Origin: Anisakis pegreffii
Taxonomy: Eukaryota; Nematoda; Chromadorea; Rhabditida; Anisakidae
DNA length: 64,000 bases
Assembly: GCA_035041965.1 (NCBI GenBank)
Contig: JAPYMA010000927.1
Span: forward strand, 37,869 to 101,868
Direction of reading: 5' to 3'
The notes under the pieces were generated by a model. The model ran no database searches and was not told the origin of the DNA. It saw nothing but the letters and a program-made list of their open reading frames with translations. How positions within the stretch are numbered: position 1 is the first letter of the stretch; each line of letters opens with the position of its first letter. Of the stretch, positions 27,704-39,837 are shown in pieces. The translations under genes were made by a program, and so were the position numbers.

Positions 27704-30515
27704 ATGGAAATGGAGGATGCATTGAATGGTTCTGGACAAACCATGTTAACGTTCAAAAATGCGATGAATAAAGTTCGCACATCACCTCCGTGGATGAGAG
27801 CACGTCACAAGGAAGCATCGCAGTGGAATCCGTACAGTTTCGAAGGAGGGTACGGTTATCGTTATCGTTAAGAATGCAGTAATTTTAGTTGTTGTCTATT
27901 TCATCGTTGTGGTCAATTTGATGTTTATTCAAGTGCTTCATAGTGTGCCATTTATAAAGCGCATATGAAAATGATAAAGTAAGAAGTAGTATTCATCATG
28001 TTCGTGAGAGAACAATGAAAACAGTGGGATGTTTCAATGAATGAAAATGAGGATTTTCAAAAATGAATAATACTTGAATTGATTTGTTCAGGAGTACAGC
28101 CGCAATAGCTGGTGACAATTTTGCGATAATTGCGAGTGATACAAGAATGTCTCAATTTGAAGTCAACATTCTTTCGAGAGATGCCGAAAAAATTCATATT
28201 TTGTGAGTGCCTTTCACTGGTTGCTTGATTTAAAATTGTGTCAGTTCTAATAACTGAAAATCATTAACTTGATTTTTTGTTTTTTGTGGTGATTTCTGAT
28301 AATGGTGCTTCAGAAATTTAAAGCAAGTGAATGCTTCTATTACTAATGGATAATAGCACCATTCCGCAGCTAGCGGAGTTACTTTTTCGGTTGTGCGACA
28401 GATCGCTACTTTCTTCATACAGCTGAAATTTGTGGCGATAGCTTCCGCCGCAGTGATCTTTTTAGCGGCATAAAGTAGCCATAAGTTCCGCTATTTTCTT
28501 CCAATATCGTTTTAGTGAAATACTAGTTTTTTAAATATTTAATAGAAGTGAAGATTGAAGCATAAGTAAAAGCGAATTCACTTGCTAAAAACTAGTGAAG
28601 TATTCTACGCGTTTCTGAAACCATATTTGAAAACGCTCGATGTACTTTTCTTCTTTTTCAATAATATTCATTCACATCGTGTCTTGGAATCTTTATTTCG
28701 ATTCGTTTTTATCTTTTAGGAACGACTCAATAATTTTGGCTTGCGCTGGTTTTTATGGAGATATACTTCAACTGAAACGTCTTCTCGAGGCGAGTTTTTC
28801 GATTCCATTTGATCACTAACTTTCAGCGATATTCACGTTAAATTCAAGCAGCAGTTAGAAAAATCATATAAACGCTTAAAGGTCGTCGATTCATCTTCCA
28901 AGTGCTCCATTCCTTCTTTTAACCTGTGTTCGTGAAAAGGTTGAGACTCCTTTGTAAAGAATTCAAAGCTGGAACTGATTAATGATCAGTTGTCATCATA
29001 ATCTTTGTCGTTGATATAAGAAATTAGTGAATCACACTCACACGTTCCGGTAGAAAGTTTCAAGAATACTAAATACTGAAGGTGCACTATGAGGCAATCT
29101 CTATAAGCACTGTTCGGGATTTCGCTAAGCCTTAGTTGCGATCAAACGTCGTTTCATTACTTTTCATATCACCATAGGAACAGTTTCTCAGTGGAATTGT
29201 TGGTTTTCTTTATCGTCACTATAAATATACCCCAGCGAAAGGGTAGGCTTAAAACAAATAATTTATTTTTTATTGCTTACTACGGAAAACCCGGATTCGG
29301 TTTATGAACAAACTATCGAAACGAACTGTGTTCGTAAACTCAACACCTACCTCGTTAAAAAAACGAAATAAGTTCACACTGGTTCCAAACGGAACAATTA
29401 CATGGCACAATTGAAATAACTGATGTGAAACCATTTGATTTTGTTTATTTGTTTAAAAACTCGAGCAGCGTAAAGTGAAAAGTTTTTTGTCGTGAATGCC
29501 GATGTAGGCTATAAACACACTTTTTCACTTCGTTTCATTTTCGCATCCTTTCGCTCATTCGTAGTTTAGTAAGCAAGATGTTCTGGTACACAAGAAAGCA
29601 AATCCTATCTTTCCGCGATTACGTTTCAAAATTTACATAGAATTTCGTTATCTGAACATTTAGGAATTAATCCTCATATTCGACTAGTTTTTAACCGCAT
29701 TCTGTGACTTTGCAACTTCTCACAGAAGCAGTTTTAGAGTCGTCTTCACAAGTATCGTTTTGATTATCGTGATGATATGACAGTCGATCTATGTTCGGAA
29801 TTACTGTCGCGTAACCTTTATTATCGACGTTTCTTCCCTTATTATACTGGTGCCATATTGGCTGGTATTGATGAGAACGGCTAGTTATTTACGCTTATTC
29901 TTATTTTACTTTATCATTATCGTCATCACTTATTTGAACATCATTATTTCGTTTGCGAATAAGTGCAGTAAGTTGTTCAAAATTCTTTACTGTTCTATGT
30001 TTCAGGCAAAGGAGCAGTGTTTAGTTATGATCCTATCGGTTGTATCGAACGCCTTCAGTATGCAGCTTCGGGAAGTGCTGAACCGATGATAATGCCTTTC
30101 CTTGATTGTCAGGTATTCTTATCTTCCCTCTCTTTCATCATTCAGACGAACTCTATCTGCTTAGTTCGTTGTTACCGAATCATCATGTCCTTTCGAAAGA
30201 ATCGTTGCATTGTTGCGAAGTAGATGAAATTTACTGATTGTTTGTCGGTCTTACCAATGCAGCGAATATTCATAATGCTAATAGAGATAGTGGTGAGTTA
30301 ATAAAATAAGTGTCAATTCTAAGGTTGGTCATGTGACATTGGCAGATGATTGCGAAAAAGCGAAGTTGACGATAGAACGAGCAACTTCTCTGCTGAAGGA
30401 TGCATTCCGTGTGTCAGCTGAAAGAGAAATATGCACTGGCGATAAGATACATTTAATTATTGCCGAACATAAAAAACCTATCAAACAAGTCTATTTACCG
30501 CTTCGTGAAGATTAA
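27704..30515 (+). CDS. pbs-6 (PSMB1): 20S proteasome subunit beta type-1 (beta-6)
   Basis: A non-catalytic beta-ring subunit of the 20S proteasome core. Six exons join in phase to 255 codons plus stop: 27704-27849, 28092-28202, 28720-28789, 29738-29879, 30006-30112 and 30324-30515. The N-terminal extension ends NPYSFEGG, then STAAIAGDNFAIIASDTRMS, CAGFYGDILQLKRLLE, YYRRFFPYYTGAILAGIDENG, GKGAVFSYDPIGCIERLQYAASGSAEPMI and a C-terminus ending QVYLPLRED. All follow PSMB1 order and length (human 241). The first beta-strand has GGST, with serine where the active subunits have threonine, which fits a non-catalytic subunit. Introns 3 (GAG|GCGAGT) and 4 (AACG|GCTAGT) appear to begin with GC rather than GT; no GT donor keeps the frame at either place. 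ATG 27704 has the AAAATGG context common at nematode starts. Confidence 0.95.
28442..28523. repeat. Dispersed repeat, copy 2 (TTTTTAGCGGC family)
   Basis: It matches 18280-18362 in the same orientation. It lies in intron 2 of the proteasome gene, where the flanking 28360-28440 also shares CTAGCGGAG/GCTACTTTC wording with the first locus. No coding potential is seen. Confidence 0.65.
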
Positions 30516-32336
30516 TATGTTCAGTTTTTGTTTATTCCGATACAAGATCAGATAGGAATTATGTGCTACTCCATCTTGTAACACACTTGGTTGTTTCGTG
30601 AATGAGCAGCTGCAACAGTTGATCGCTATATTCACTGCTGTTATTTTATTCAATCCAGATTGTGCTCTTGTTTTCTGTTATCTTCAGCAATTGTATCATT
30701 GTTTTAATTGGTTCAAATACAACCGCTTCCTTTCTGTCAGCAAACGTTTACTTTTATTGTCTTCTGTCATTTGTATATGTCATTCCTTAATGTCTCCAAT
30801 CAGTTATCTCACTAAATCATTTTATATTCCCTTTCCTACCACAAAAATGTTATGCACAACAATGAACCGCATAATTATCTGTTCCAGCGATTCACTGAAA
30901 ATCAATTAAATGCACCTTCTGCAATATGATCTAGATTTAGTTAATTCCGTTGTTTCAAAAATAAGTGTTGAACAAGTGGAAATATTACATGAGAATGTGA
31001 TGTTCAGTTAATGTTAAACTTATCAATTACGTTATTTATTCTGGAATTGTTAATTTATTCTTGATGAATAAATAAGTTTTCGAGCAGGTTTACGTATTGT
31101 TTGTAAGTAAAACGGTATTATTCCAGTAAATAATATTATCTTTCCATTTAATCATTATATTCTTGCATTACTTATGCCTTTCAAAGTTCCATTCCAGTCG
31201 ATCACTTATACGCTTGTTAGTTTTGGTGTCGGTTTTATTCGTCTAGTGAATTTTGCTCTCTTTCTATGAATTATTCATGAGGTTCTGCTAGTCAGCTTTG
31301 ATGACGTTCGTTGTAGTGACATTCCAGACAAAAAATTAATACCGTCGCTCTTGCGCATAATTTAGAGCTTTTTCGATTACATTCATCATTGTCGTAGACC
31401 GGTATATAATGATATCAAAAATGTTTTTTAATCGCTTAAAGTAGATGATCTGGTTGAAAGGACTATACCATTGTTGTAGGTGATCCTTTAGAAATGTCCC
31501 TATTAAACCGCTGAATATGGTTTATTAACATTTATTTCAAGATACTAATTTTATGTAGGTATTTGTTGAATTTTGTGTACACACTAACATTATCTAAGGA
31601 AATTCGAAATTAATGTTAATTCGATGAGTATGAGGACAGTTCGAATTTTGTTCATTTTTCAGACATATTTTGTATAATGGAGTTCATGATTGCATTGTCA
31701 GTTATCATTAATAGTACAGAAAGTAACTGCCTTTTGCAGGTTTTGTGATGCGATATTCATCTGCTGAATAATCACTTCATCTTTTCACAGTGAATTGGAA
31801 TCGTTCAATCTTGCATCGCATTACGTTCATATATCCTGGTTGCGGGATTAATCAGTTTTGCTATAATGATATCGCATCATATTCGTCATCATTTGGTGTT
31901 AGTTATTCATTTCTACTTCATTGCAAACGTTCATCGACTCTTCGATTTAGTATTTTCATTGTGAGAGTCCAACTCTTTCATACAATTGATTCTTCATATC
32001 CAAATAAGAGGAAATGATCTGGTGTGATTTGTGATTAGTATTGGGTCGGTGATTAAGAAATTAATGTCATTAATGTTTCATGTTTTTGATTGATCAAAAA
32101 ATGACATTTTTTGATTTTCCAAACATGACATTCCTAATGCTATGCTTTGTAATCTCGATTTAATGCGATGCAGAAATCAACTTTCTTTACTCAAATTTAT
32201 CAACCTAAATCAATTTTTGTTGTAACAGGTATCTTTATTTGAATGTGATGTGTTCAATAATTTTGCAAAACGGGTTTACGGTCGCTTATTTTGATTCTCA
32301 ATGGATCTCTTCACCTAATTTATCGCCTTTTCACAG
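30516..32336. other. Intergenic region before the SUN-domain gene
   Basis: Nothing is recognised beyond the 3' flank of the proteasome gene and the probable promoter and first exon of the SUCO-like gene, whose ATG could not be fixed. The open frame at 30598-30909 is hydrophobic but has no domain or splice support. Confidence 0.35.
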
Positions 32337-35300
32337 GTTGGCTTTTTACGATTTTGTTGCTTTTCTCTGCGATAAGTGATCATTTATTTTATCAGTTATT
32401 ATTTAACAGGTGGAATGTTTCGAATAGTTTCAGTTGTATTATTGTCAGGTTTGCAGCAATTCTAATTATTGCAGGAATAATCTTAATCACCATATTTATT
32501 GCCATTATTGAAATGTTAATTTCAGAATATTAATGAATAAAGTCAGTCGGGAAGCGGAAACATGTCCCATACAAACGTTTAACAATTGCCTTCTAACAGA
32601 ATCACTTTGGTTAAATCAGTCTCATAACAGTAATAACAACAAGATTAACAGTAATAATACCAAAAATTTGTCGCGTGATGATGATGATCTATCGGATGTG
32701 ACCGATGACAGTGTACACCAATCTGCTTTACTGCTCGGGTATTTATAGATTTGCTTTACTCACGATCAGTCGTTACTATTTGTTCCATTTTCATTGAGAA
32801 TAATTCTCGAAGAGTCTGAGCAAGGAATTGTTGCATAGCCATTTGTTTCATGATTAAGTGATCAATAGCTGTTTATATTCAACGAAATAATCTAAAATGT
32901 TACAAAGTTGATTATGTTTGAAGTAAACCGACTGTATTGGTGAATAACGAAGTTGAAAAACGAATCGATATTGAAGAGAATGATCCCATCAATCAGCAGC
33001 CACCAATCGTCACATTCGATGAATGGACGAAAGAAAAATTAAAAAATGGAGAGCATCGCAAAATGAAGGTTTCTGTTTTGTGTTATTGTTGTTCTACCAA
33101 AACTGTTCTACCACGCATTCTAAGGTTCCTTTTTTTGCGATTTGATGTTCCTTTCATACCAATATGATTACTAAAAGGTTTTTTCGCAACATTCAATATT
33201 TTGAACTTATTTTCATGATGATGTGGAAATACTATTGGAAGCACTGAAAATTTCACTTGTTCACTTCAAAATTAAATTTGAACAAAAGCGCATCATTTAT
33301 TGAACATTGTTCGATTATGCAAATTACTAGTTTTTTATTGTAGAATCAGCAAAAAGCATTAGAAAATGGATCGAATAAAATGAAGGTGAATTTAAATGAA
33401 AATAAAATGGCTTCGAATGAAGTCTCATCGAATATCAATAATATGAGACAAGAAGCAGCTACACAACGCAATTATGCGTCAAGAGATTGTGGAGCTAAAG
33501 TTTTGTTCAGTAACGATGAAGCAGAAAATAGAGTTGGTTGTCGTTTCATTTCGTCTTGCTGAATCTTTGTTTATACTTCGTTCAGAACGTTTGATAATTG
33601 TTGTAATAATAATCGCAGAGCTGTCACAACACCAGCAATGGTAAAAATGAAAATGAAGACGTTATTTTATTTAATACTCATATGATTTTAGAATGCAGTC
33701 CTGAATGAAAAAGAACGTGATGATTATATGCGCAATCCTTGTGGTCGAGCGCATAACAAATGGTTTATTATTGAATTGTGTGAAACTATCTCGGTATATC
33801 TCACTTTGTTTAATATTCAAATTAGCCTGAACATTTACTTATTGTCATCAACACAAGATGATAGCTATTACTATTAATTATTGAAGAATTGTACTTCTAA
33901 ATGGTTTCATTATAAAAGCACTTTATGATAGGATGTATTATTTGCAGTTAACGGCAATTGAACTAGCAAATTTCGAACTCTTTTCGTCTGGCCCTGAAAG
34001 GGTGAGAATATCTTTAAGTGAAAGGTATCCAACAAATGAATGGAATGTACTGGATGAAATAACTGCTGCTGATAGCAGAGATATTCAACGATTTCCTATT
34101 AACGCTAATGGTTATGCTAAATTTATTCGAGTTAGTTCATTTTATCATGCATTATATTTGTTTATTTGTTATGAGATTGTGATATGATCAGCTGATTGCT
34201 CACAATTGACTTGAGGGCATTACTACAACTGTATGAAGAGTAGAGCAATGGTAAAAACAATTTCAGATAGAACTATTAACACATCATGGGAATGAACATT
34301 ATTGTACATTGAGTATGGTTCGTATATTTGGTATATCAATGGTAGATGAATATGAATACGAAGCGCAGGCTGATGCTGATTCTATGCCCGAAGTTGTTGA
34401 TAATCAAATTGATATCGAAAACGACAGCAAAGAGGTTGAGTCTGAGAAGCAAAATGATGTGATGAATAAACAGTCGGATGGAGCAGCGCTGAAGATTGCT
34501 CGCAATAAGAGTGAAATACAAACGAAACTGAACGATTCAAAAGATGAGCAGATTGCGTTAATGGATGTGATGGTAAATGCAGTGAATAAGATCGCTATCA
34601 AAAATATAAAAATCGCTTTTCAATCAGCATTTCTTGGGGGTTGGAGGAGCGATACCGGTGAAGTTGTAATGAATGCTGGACCGCTGAAACAACAATGTGC
34701 TACCTGTCCCTTACCAGCTGATTCATCATTAAAAGCAGTGCTTTTCTGTCGGACGTTCTTTGCGTATGGATTTTCGGACAGTAATAATTCAACTTTCATA
34801 GATAATAAACCTAGTTCGCAAATCAGTTCGAATCCGATCAACGTTACTAATTCAAATCCTGAGAAAATCACTGAAAGAAAACGAAATAATCATCACCAAT
34901 GGAACATTTCAATGAGTTCAGTTCAACGGAGATTTGTAAATGGAGTGCGAATGAAAAAGAAATGTTCACTGAATGAAAATTCGTCCTCAAATTCACCGCA
35001 GAATTCGAATGATAAAAAGGACCCACCATCATCACATCACTCAAATATCACTGCAAATCAGCCTGATACTCAGCCTCAGAGTCAATCTGTTCATACCGCT
35101 CATTCATCCTCTCATAATAATAACGGTTCAGTTATCTTTTTATTATAATTCTTCAACTCTATCTTCAAATTTATCCAAAGGTGTTCAAATGGTCACATTC
35201 TGCTATTATGCAGTTAAATTCTACAACTATATGCATGTTCACTATTTGACTACCTAAACAATGATAATTAATCGTAAGATAGCTGTAATAGTGTGACTAA

Positions 35301-37175
35301 AAATTGAATATGTTCAGGTAACTACCAAAGTTTGCCGGGTGTGTCGTTGAGTCATAAAGAATCCATATTTCTAAAGCTGAATAAACGAATCAATGCGTTA
35401 GAACTGAATATGTCATTGAGCAGCGAATATCTGTCTGAGTTAAGTCGTCGTTACGTGAAGCAACTTAACGAGAGTCGCTTGTATTCTGATCGATTGCTGA
35501 AATCTGTTGAGAATGTTACACAGAACACACTTCGTAATGCGAAACAAAAATTCGATAAACAGGTATTCATTACCGTGTCCCTATTTTCTTTTTATCAAGT
35601 TTTATTCCAATTTTGTATCGTTATCATTATTACTTTTAGAAAACGTATTCGATTTATTATGTCACCGATCAATTTTATAGTGTTCATATTCATGAGCATC
35701 ATTAATAATTGAACTTCGAATGTTTGAATAAAGCGTTCCCTCATTAATTAACTTCCTCGTAACTTTTCAATGTGTTGGACATTTTTTTCTTACAAAACTT
35801 TCCAATAAAACACAATTTAGAGATTTGAATAAATCAGTGAAAGGTTTCAATTGTAAATGTAAAATAGCGCATCATTGATGGTTCATTTCATAAAAACCAT
35901 TTCATTGAAATCTAATGAAAGAAACTGGATATAATGATTCGGAACCGACTTTAAGATAACCGAGATAAAACGTGAGATGAAACAAATCTCCTTGATGGTT
36001 AAAACACTCTGGTCAAATTTCAAAACATTCGAGTGTCCGTTATCAACAACTTCAACCGTTAATAATAATGATGACAATCAAATTTCTTCCTCGTCTTCTG
36101 TTCAAAAGCATTTGGGTCATGTTCCTTATCCGAATGGCTATCTATGGACGGTATTCATTCATGTTTTAATTGAATTAATGATGAACAGTTTTATTCCCAA
36201 ATGATTCAACGAATAATGTATGACAAATAAGGTTGAACTAAACGGAGAATCAATTTCAGATTGAACAATTAATAATTTTGATAGTGATCTCGCAGATCTG
36301 TGCGATATTTGTCGTTTTGTTATTGGAGAGATGTTATAGGCATTATGCTTATTGGAATAAGTCCACTTTGAACAATGTTATTGATGAGAGATTCGAACTT
36401 TTATTCAAATCGTATTCAACTAGACAAGGTTATTAATTCTCACTTATTATTGCCGTGTTTTAATTTTGTCGTCAGTACGGTGGATGATAACTATCTATCA
36501 CAGTGATCAAAACGCACGAAAAAGATAATGAAAAGGGCAAGAGATAAAGTCGATTTAACATTCAAAAGTGCTCATGTTTTGAATATTAGATTGACTGTGT
36601 CCCAAGACGAAGTAAATCTGATTCAAACACAATGGCATGATCCTTGTGGATTGCTCTCATAAATGCTGTCATTATAATGATCTCATCGAAATGTGTTCAT
36701 TTAAGATGGTGTCGAAGAATATCGCGAGTGTATGTGTTCAAATGATAATCTTAAATCTTCGCAAACGGTGACATCAGAACCGAATTATGAGTTGAAAAAA
36801 ATTAAATTGGAATCATCAGATATCATTGATGGGATCGTAAGGAATCGATCTGTTAGTCTGATAGATAATCAGTCTGATATATCGGTTTATAATGATGATG
36901 CTGATATTAAATGGGATAAACAGCGGTTATCTGAACATCCATCATTGAGTAATTCATTCAAGAATGGCCCTCTGAACGTGATTGAATGTAATAATCATAA
37001 TAATCAGTTGAATCATTTCAGTGATAATTTCCCTGATAAAAATTATAATGTTTCTTTATTAAAATCATTGAAACCGGCAAATACGTCGCGTTCAGGTTCA
37101 CTGAATGATTCTAGTTGGCATATTGTTAAGCCGAATAAACGAAGAAATCGAAAGAGAGTCATCTTCAGTTCTTGA
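32337..37175 (+). CDS. SUCO/Slp1-type SUN-domain membrane protein
   Basis: Animal SUCO and yeast Slp1 are ER-membrane SUN-like proteins that support folding and st ability of membrane proteins. Well-supported exons: 32547-32738 (or from 32526), 32924-33068, 33344-33536, 33621-33640, 33692-33793, 33948-34130, 34267-35125, 35318-35562, 35956-36150, 36260-36428 and 36706-37175, about 923 codons with consistent phases. Motifs in order match SUCO: TFDEWTKEKL; the SUN-like domain (NYASRDCGAKVLFSNDEAEN, RNPCG, KWFIIELCE, IELANFELFSSGPERVRISL, YPTNEW, LSMVRIFGISMVDEYE); a long polar insert; a coiled coil (LNKRINALELNMSLSSEYLS); one membrane segment (LIILIVISQICAIFVVLLLE); and a basic tail. A hydrophobic exon at 32337-32409 (WLFTILLLFSAIS) is phase-compatible and may be the signal peptide. 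The start codon was not found. Confidence 0.88.
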
Positions 37176-38585
37176 TTTGGATGCGTTATTTTATTTGTAA
37201 TGTTATCAGCATATATACAGTTGATGTTTTTATATCTGAACGATTGTTTTTGTACAAAACGACAAGTTAAGTCATGAAATTTACGGTCTGAACAAATTTT
37301 TGGATGTGGTTGAAAAGGGTATCACTGGGATGAAAATTGAAAGAATACTCAAGTGAAGTTTTGTGCATTTCCGTTGGCTTAACTTATCATATTTATTCAG
37401 TATCCATTAATTGAAATAATAGTTTTGCATAGTTACTGTATTGAAGCAGTTGGACGGTATTCAGCTGATCGTGAGATCTTTGAAATATTTCTTTGCGAAG
37501 TGCAAGTTCAGTCCTTTGATTAATGTACAAATTGTTTGCGCCTGATATTGTAAATTACGATAGTCTATTTATATGACTTTCATTCGTTTAAGTAGCTTTT
37601 TTCATTATACTTATTCGGTATAAGACAGTATTGACGGTGATAATTTGCAATGTGTATTCATGTGAGTAATTTAATTCATTTTCGATTCAGTATTACTTGA
37701 TACAATATTTTTGTGTTGCTCAACTGAAAACTGTGTTTTTAGTCCACAAATGAGATTAATAAATTCATTGACTCATCATCGCGATTCTTACAGATCAATC
37801 TCCTTATATTTCCTCTCATATTGAGCACTGCTTTAAGATTCTATTTCGGTTTTTCACCTTATAACAGTTATCATCTCATAGTAATGATACACAATGTGCT
37901 GAAACCTGCATGCGGATATTTTTATGGGGTAAGGCGAAGCTGACAGGAAGGAGTAAGCATCAGTCAGTTGTCACACGACAATTCCGCTGTGTTTAATTTG
38001 TAACAGTAGCGTTCATAATTTCTGAAAAAAAAGGTTCTGATAGCGAAACGAAATGATGACAGCACAAATTTACCGAGGGGCGGCCGAATGTCTGCACTTA
38101 ACATTATTTTTGGTTGTCGGTAATTACGGAGGTTCGATAATTTTTGGGTTGTTGGGTCGGAATCTGACTGAACGATTTTTAATTTCCAATTTCCGTCGAA
38201 GTTATGAAACTTCAAATAATGGGTTCGATCAAATTTGGACTGAATCACTCGAATTTCGGTTCCAGTTCTGAATTTCAGAGACTTATGAAGTTTACTCGGT
38301 CATATCCCAAAACAACCCAAAATTCGTTCTGTTACCATAACACTGTTTTCTGATGTATGCGTTTTCATCAAACTATAGGTGCATGAGCTACTGCAAAATT
38401 GCATGTTCCCTTTTAATTAGCGTGGTAGTACGACAACCTCATTGAATGAGTATGTGTTTATTAGCTTAATGAGGTGAACTGCGAATTTCGGGGACGTTGT
38501 TCCCGACTTTTTTTGAATCGACCTTATTTTCGTTATCTCCGACTGGAAAATCTCATCACAGACTTTTTTCCGTCTCCGCACTATC

Positions 38586-39030
38586 CTAGTGTATGTTGAT
38601 GAACAACAACGCACAATGAAACTTGCCGTTTATAGGACTGATCAAATAAACATGACGTATCGCTAACACACGTTTGATGTTTGGTGACGTATCGTTAACA
38701 AAAGATCATAAGAGCATTGTAAAATCACCGGACAATGGAATGGATGTTCGAGGCATGTGAATGCGGTGGAACTAATAGAGATTGATCAGTGTGATTGACA
38801 CGGGCATTTTATTGAATGAGCATGTGTACATTCATCAACAACAACGCATAATGAAATTTGCTCTTTATCGCACGAACAATGTTCGGTGATCGTGTACACG
38901 ATCAAGCAAACCGATTATTCTGTTTGATGACGTCTCGCTAACACAAGATGACTTGTTTGATAACAGCGACTGTAATATCGCCAACCAGAAAACAGCACAT
39001 GTAAATGAGGTGGAACTAACAATGACTGCT
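38586..39030 (+). repeat. Diverged tandem duplication, unit about 235 bp
   Basis: The stretch starting near 38590 (TGTTGATGAACAACAACGCA) recurs from about 38833 (TTCATCAACAACAACGCATA). Shared blocks follow in the same order: AATGAAA(C/T)TTGC, TGATGACGT(A/C)TCGCTAACA, and AATG(C/A)GGTGGAACTAA near the end. Similarity is patchy, so the duplication is old. Confidence 0.6.
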
Positions 39031-39042
39031 CACAAACTTACT

Positions 39043-39190
39043 CGGTCTTGAAAAAGGAGGGGGAGGCAACTTTGTTCCGAAGGGCGAGGGTAAATTCGTG
39101 ATCTTTCTTTGTACGAAAAATTTCTTCTGCGAAGGTTTTCCAGCCAGAGAGATCGGGAGTGACCAATTGATCTAAAGAATTTTCGACTAG
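39043..39190 (-). CDS. Exon-like segment, product unknown
   Basis: On the minus strand an open frame reads LDQLVTPDLSGWKTFAEEIF, then RTKKDHEFTLALRNKVASPS, and ends at a perfect GTAAGT donor (exon edge 39043). Possible acceptors lie near 39190-39205 (ACAAG or TTCTAG). Composition looks coding, but no partner exon was found on either side and no family is recognised. It could be a lone exon of an unrecognised gene or a chance frame. Confidence 0.25.
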
Positions 39191-39790
39191 AAGAACTTGT
39201 ATACAGAACAAGAGTTGGCTTACACTAAAAAATAATCTTGATGGTCGCAACCCTTCATAAAATCACGAATTCAAGTCACGATTCAAACAACGAAAATTCA
39301 GATCACCGATCCACGAAGTTATCAATCCAATAATCTCGGCTCATCAACGATCAACACTATGAACAGTTGTACGGTCGACGAGCCAACCAACGGAGCAGAC
39401 GAGTCCCAGAGACGCCTTAGAACAGTTTTTTTATTGCTATGAAACCGTGAAATGTATCATTTGTTTATTATTTTTTGATTATTCATTGTCTTTGAATACT
39501 GTCATCAAAAGATATGATCAATAACTTCGTGGTGAGCACCCATTACCATCGCTTAGTTCCAAAATTTTGATCCAATGCCTCCTACTTGATAACAGTACTC
39601 AGCAAAAAATAATCAGTGCATAAAACTAAATCAAATTAAATTGAGATAACTCGTTCTCAATGCAATGGTCACATGATTTATCTTTCATTCTCTGTCTCTT
39701 ATTATTCAACCGAAGACTTTGTTTTGCACCAATAACGTGTGTCAAGGGTTGCTTCGAAAATGACGTTTAACCAATGTAACTATTGATCAG

Positions 39791-39837
39791 TTATATATAT
39801 TATATATATATATAATTATGTATATATCATATATAAT
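39791..39837. repeat. TA-rich microsatellite
   Basis: Alternating TA with a few interruptions, able to fold on itself. It is non-coding. Confidence 0.9.

Noticed and set aside
32291..32533. Hydrophobic 80-codon frame as a stand-alone membrane protein
   Set aside because: It overlaps the probable signal-peptide exon and following intron of the SUCO-like gene; the hydrophobicity reflects T-rich intron sequence.
34336..34601. Two minus-strand frames of 61 and 65 codons
   Set aside because: Antisense shadows of the long SUCO-like exon.
38417..38614. Basic 65-codon minus-strand frame that looks coding
   Set aside because: Its DNA is G-rich MITE-like sequence (CGGGGACGTTGTTCCCGAC), so the frame is probably repeat-derived.
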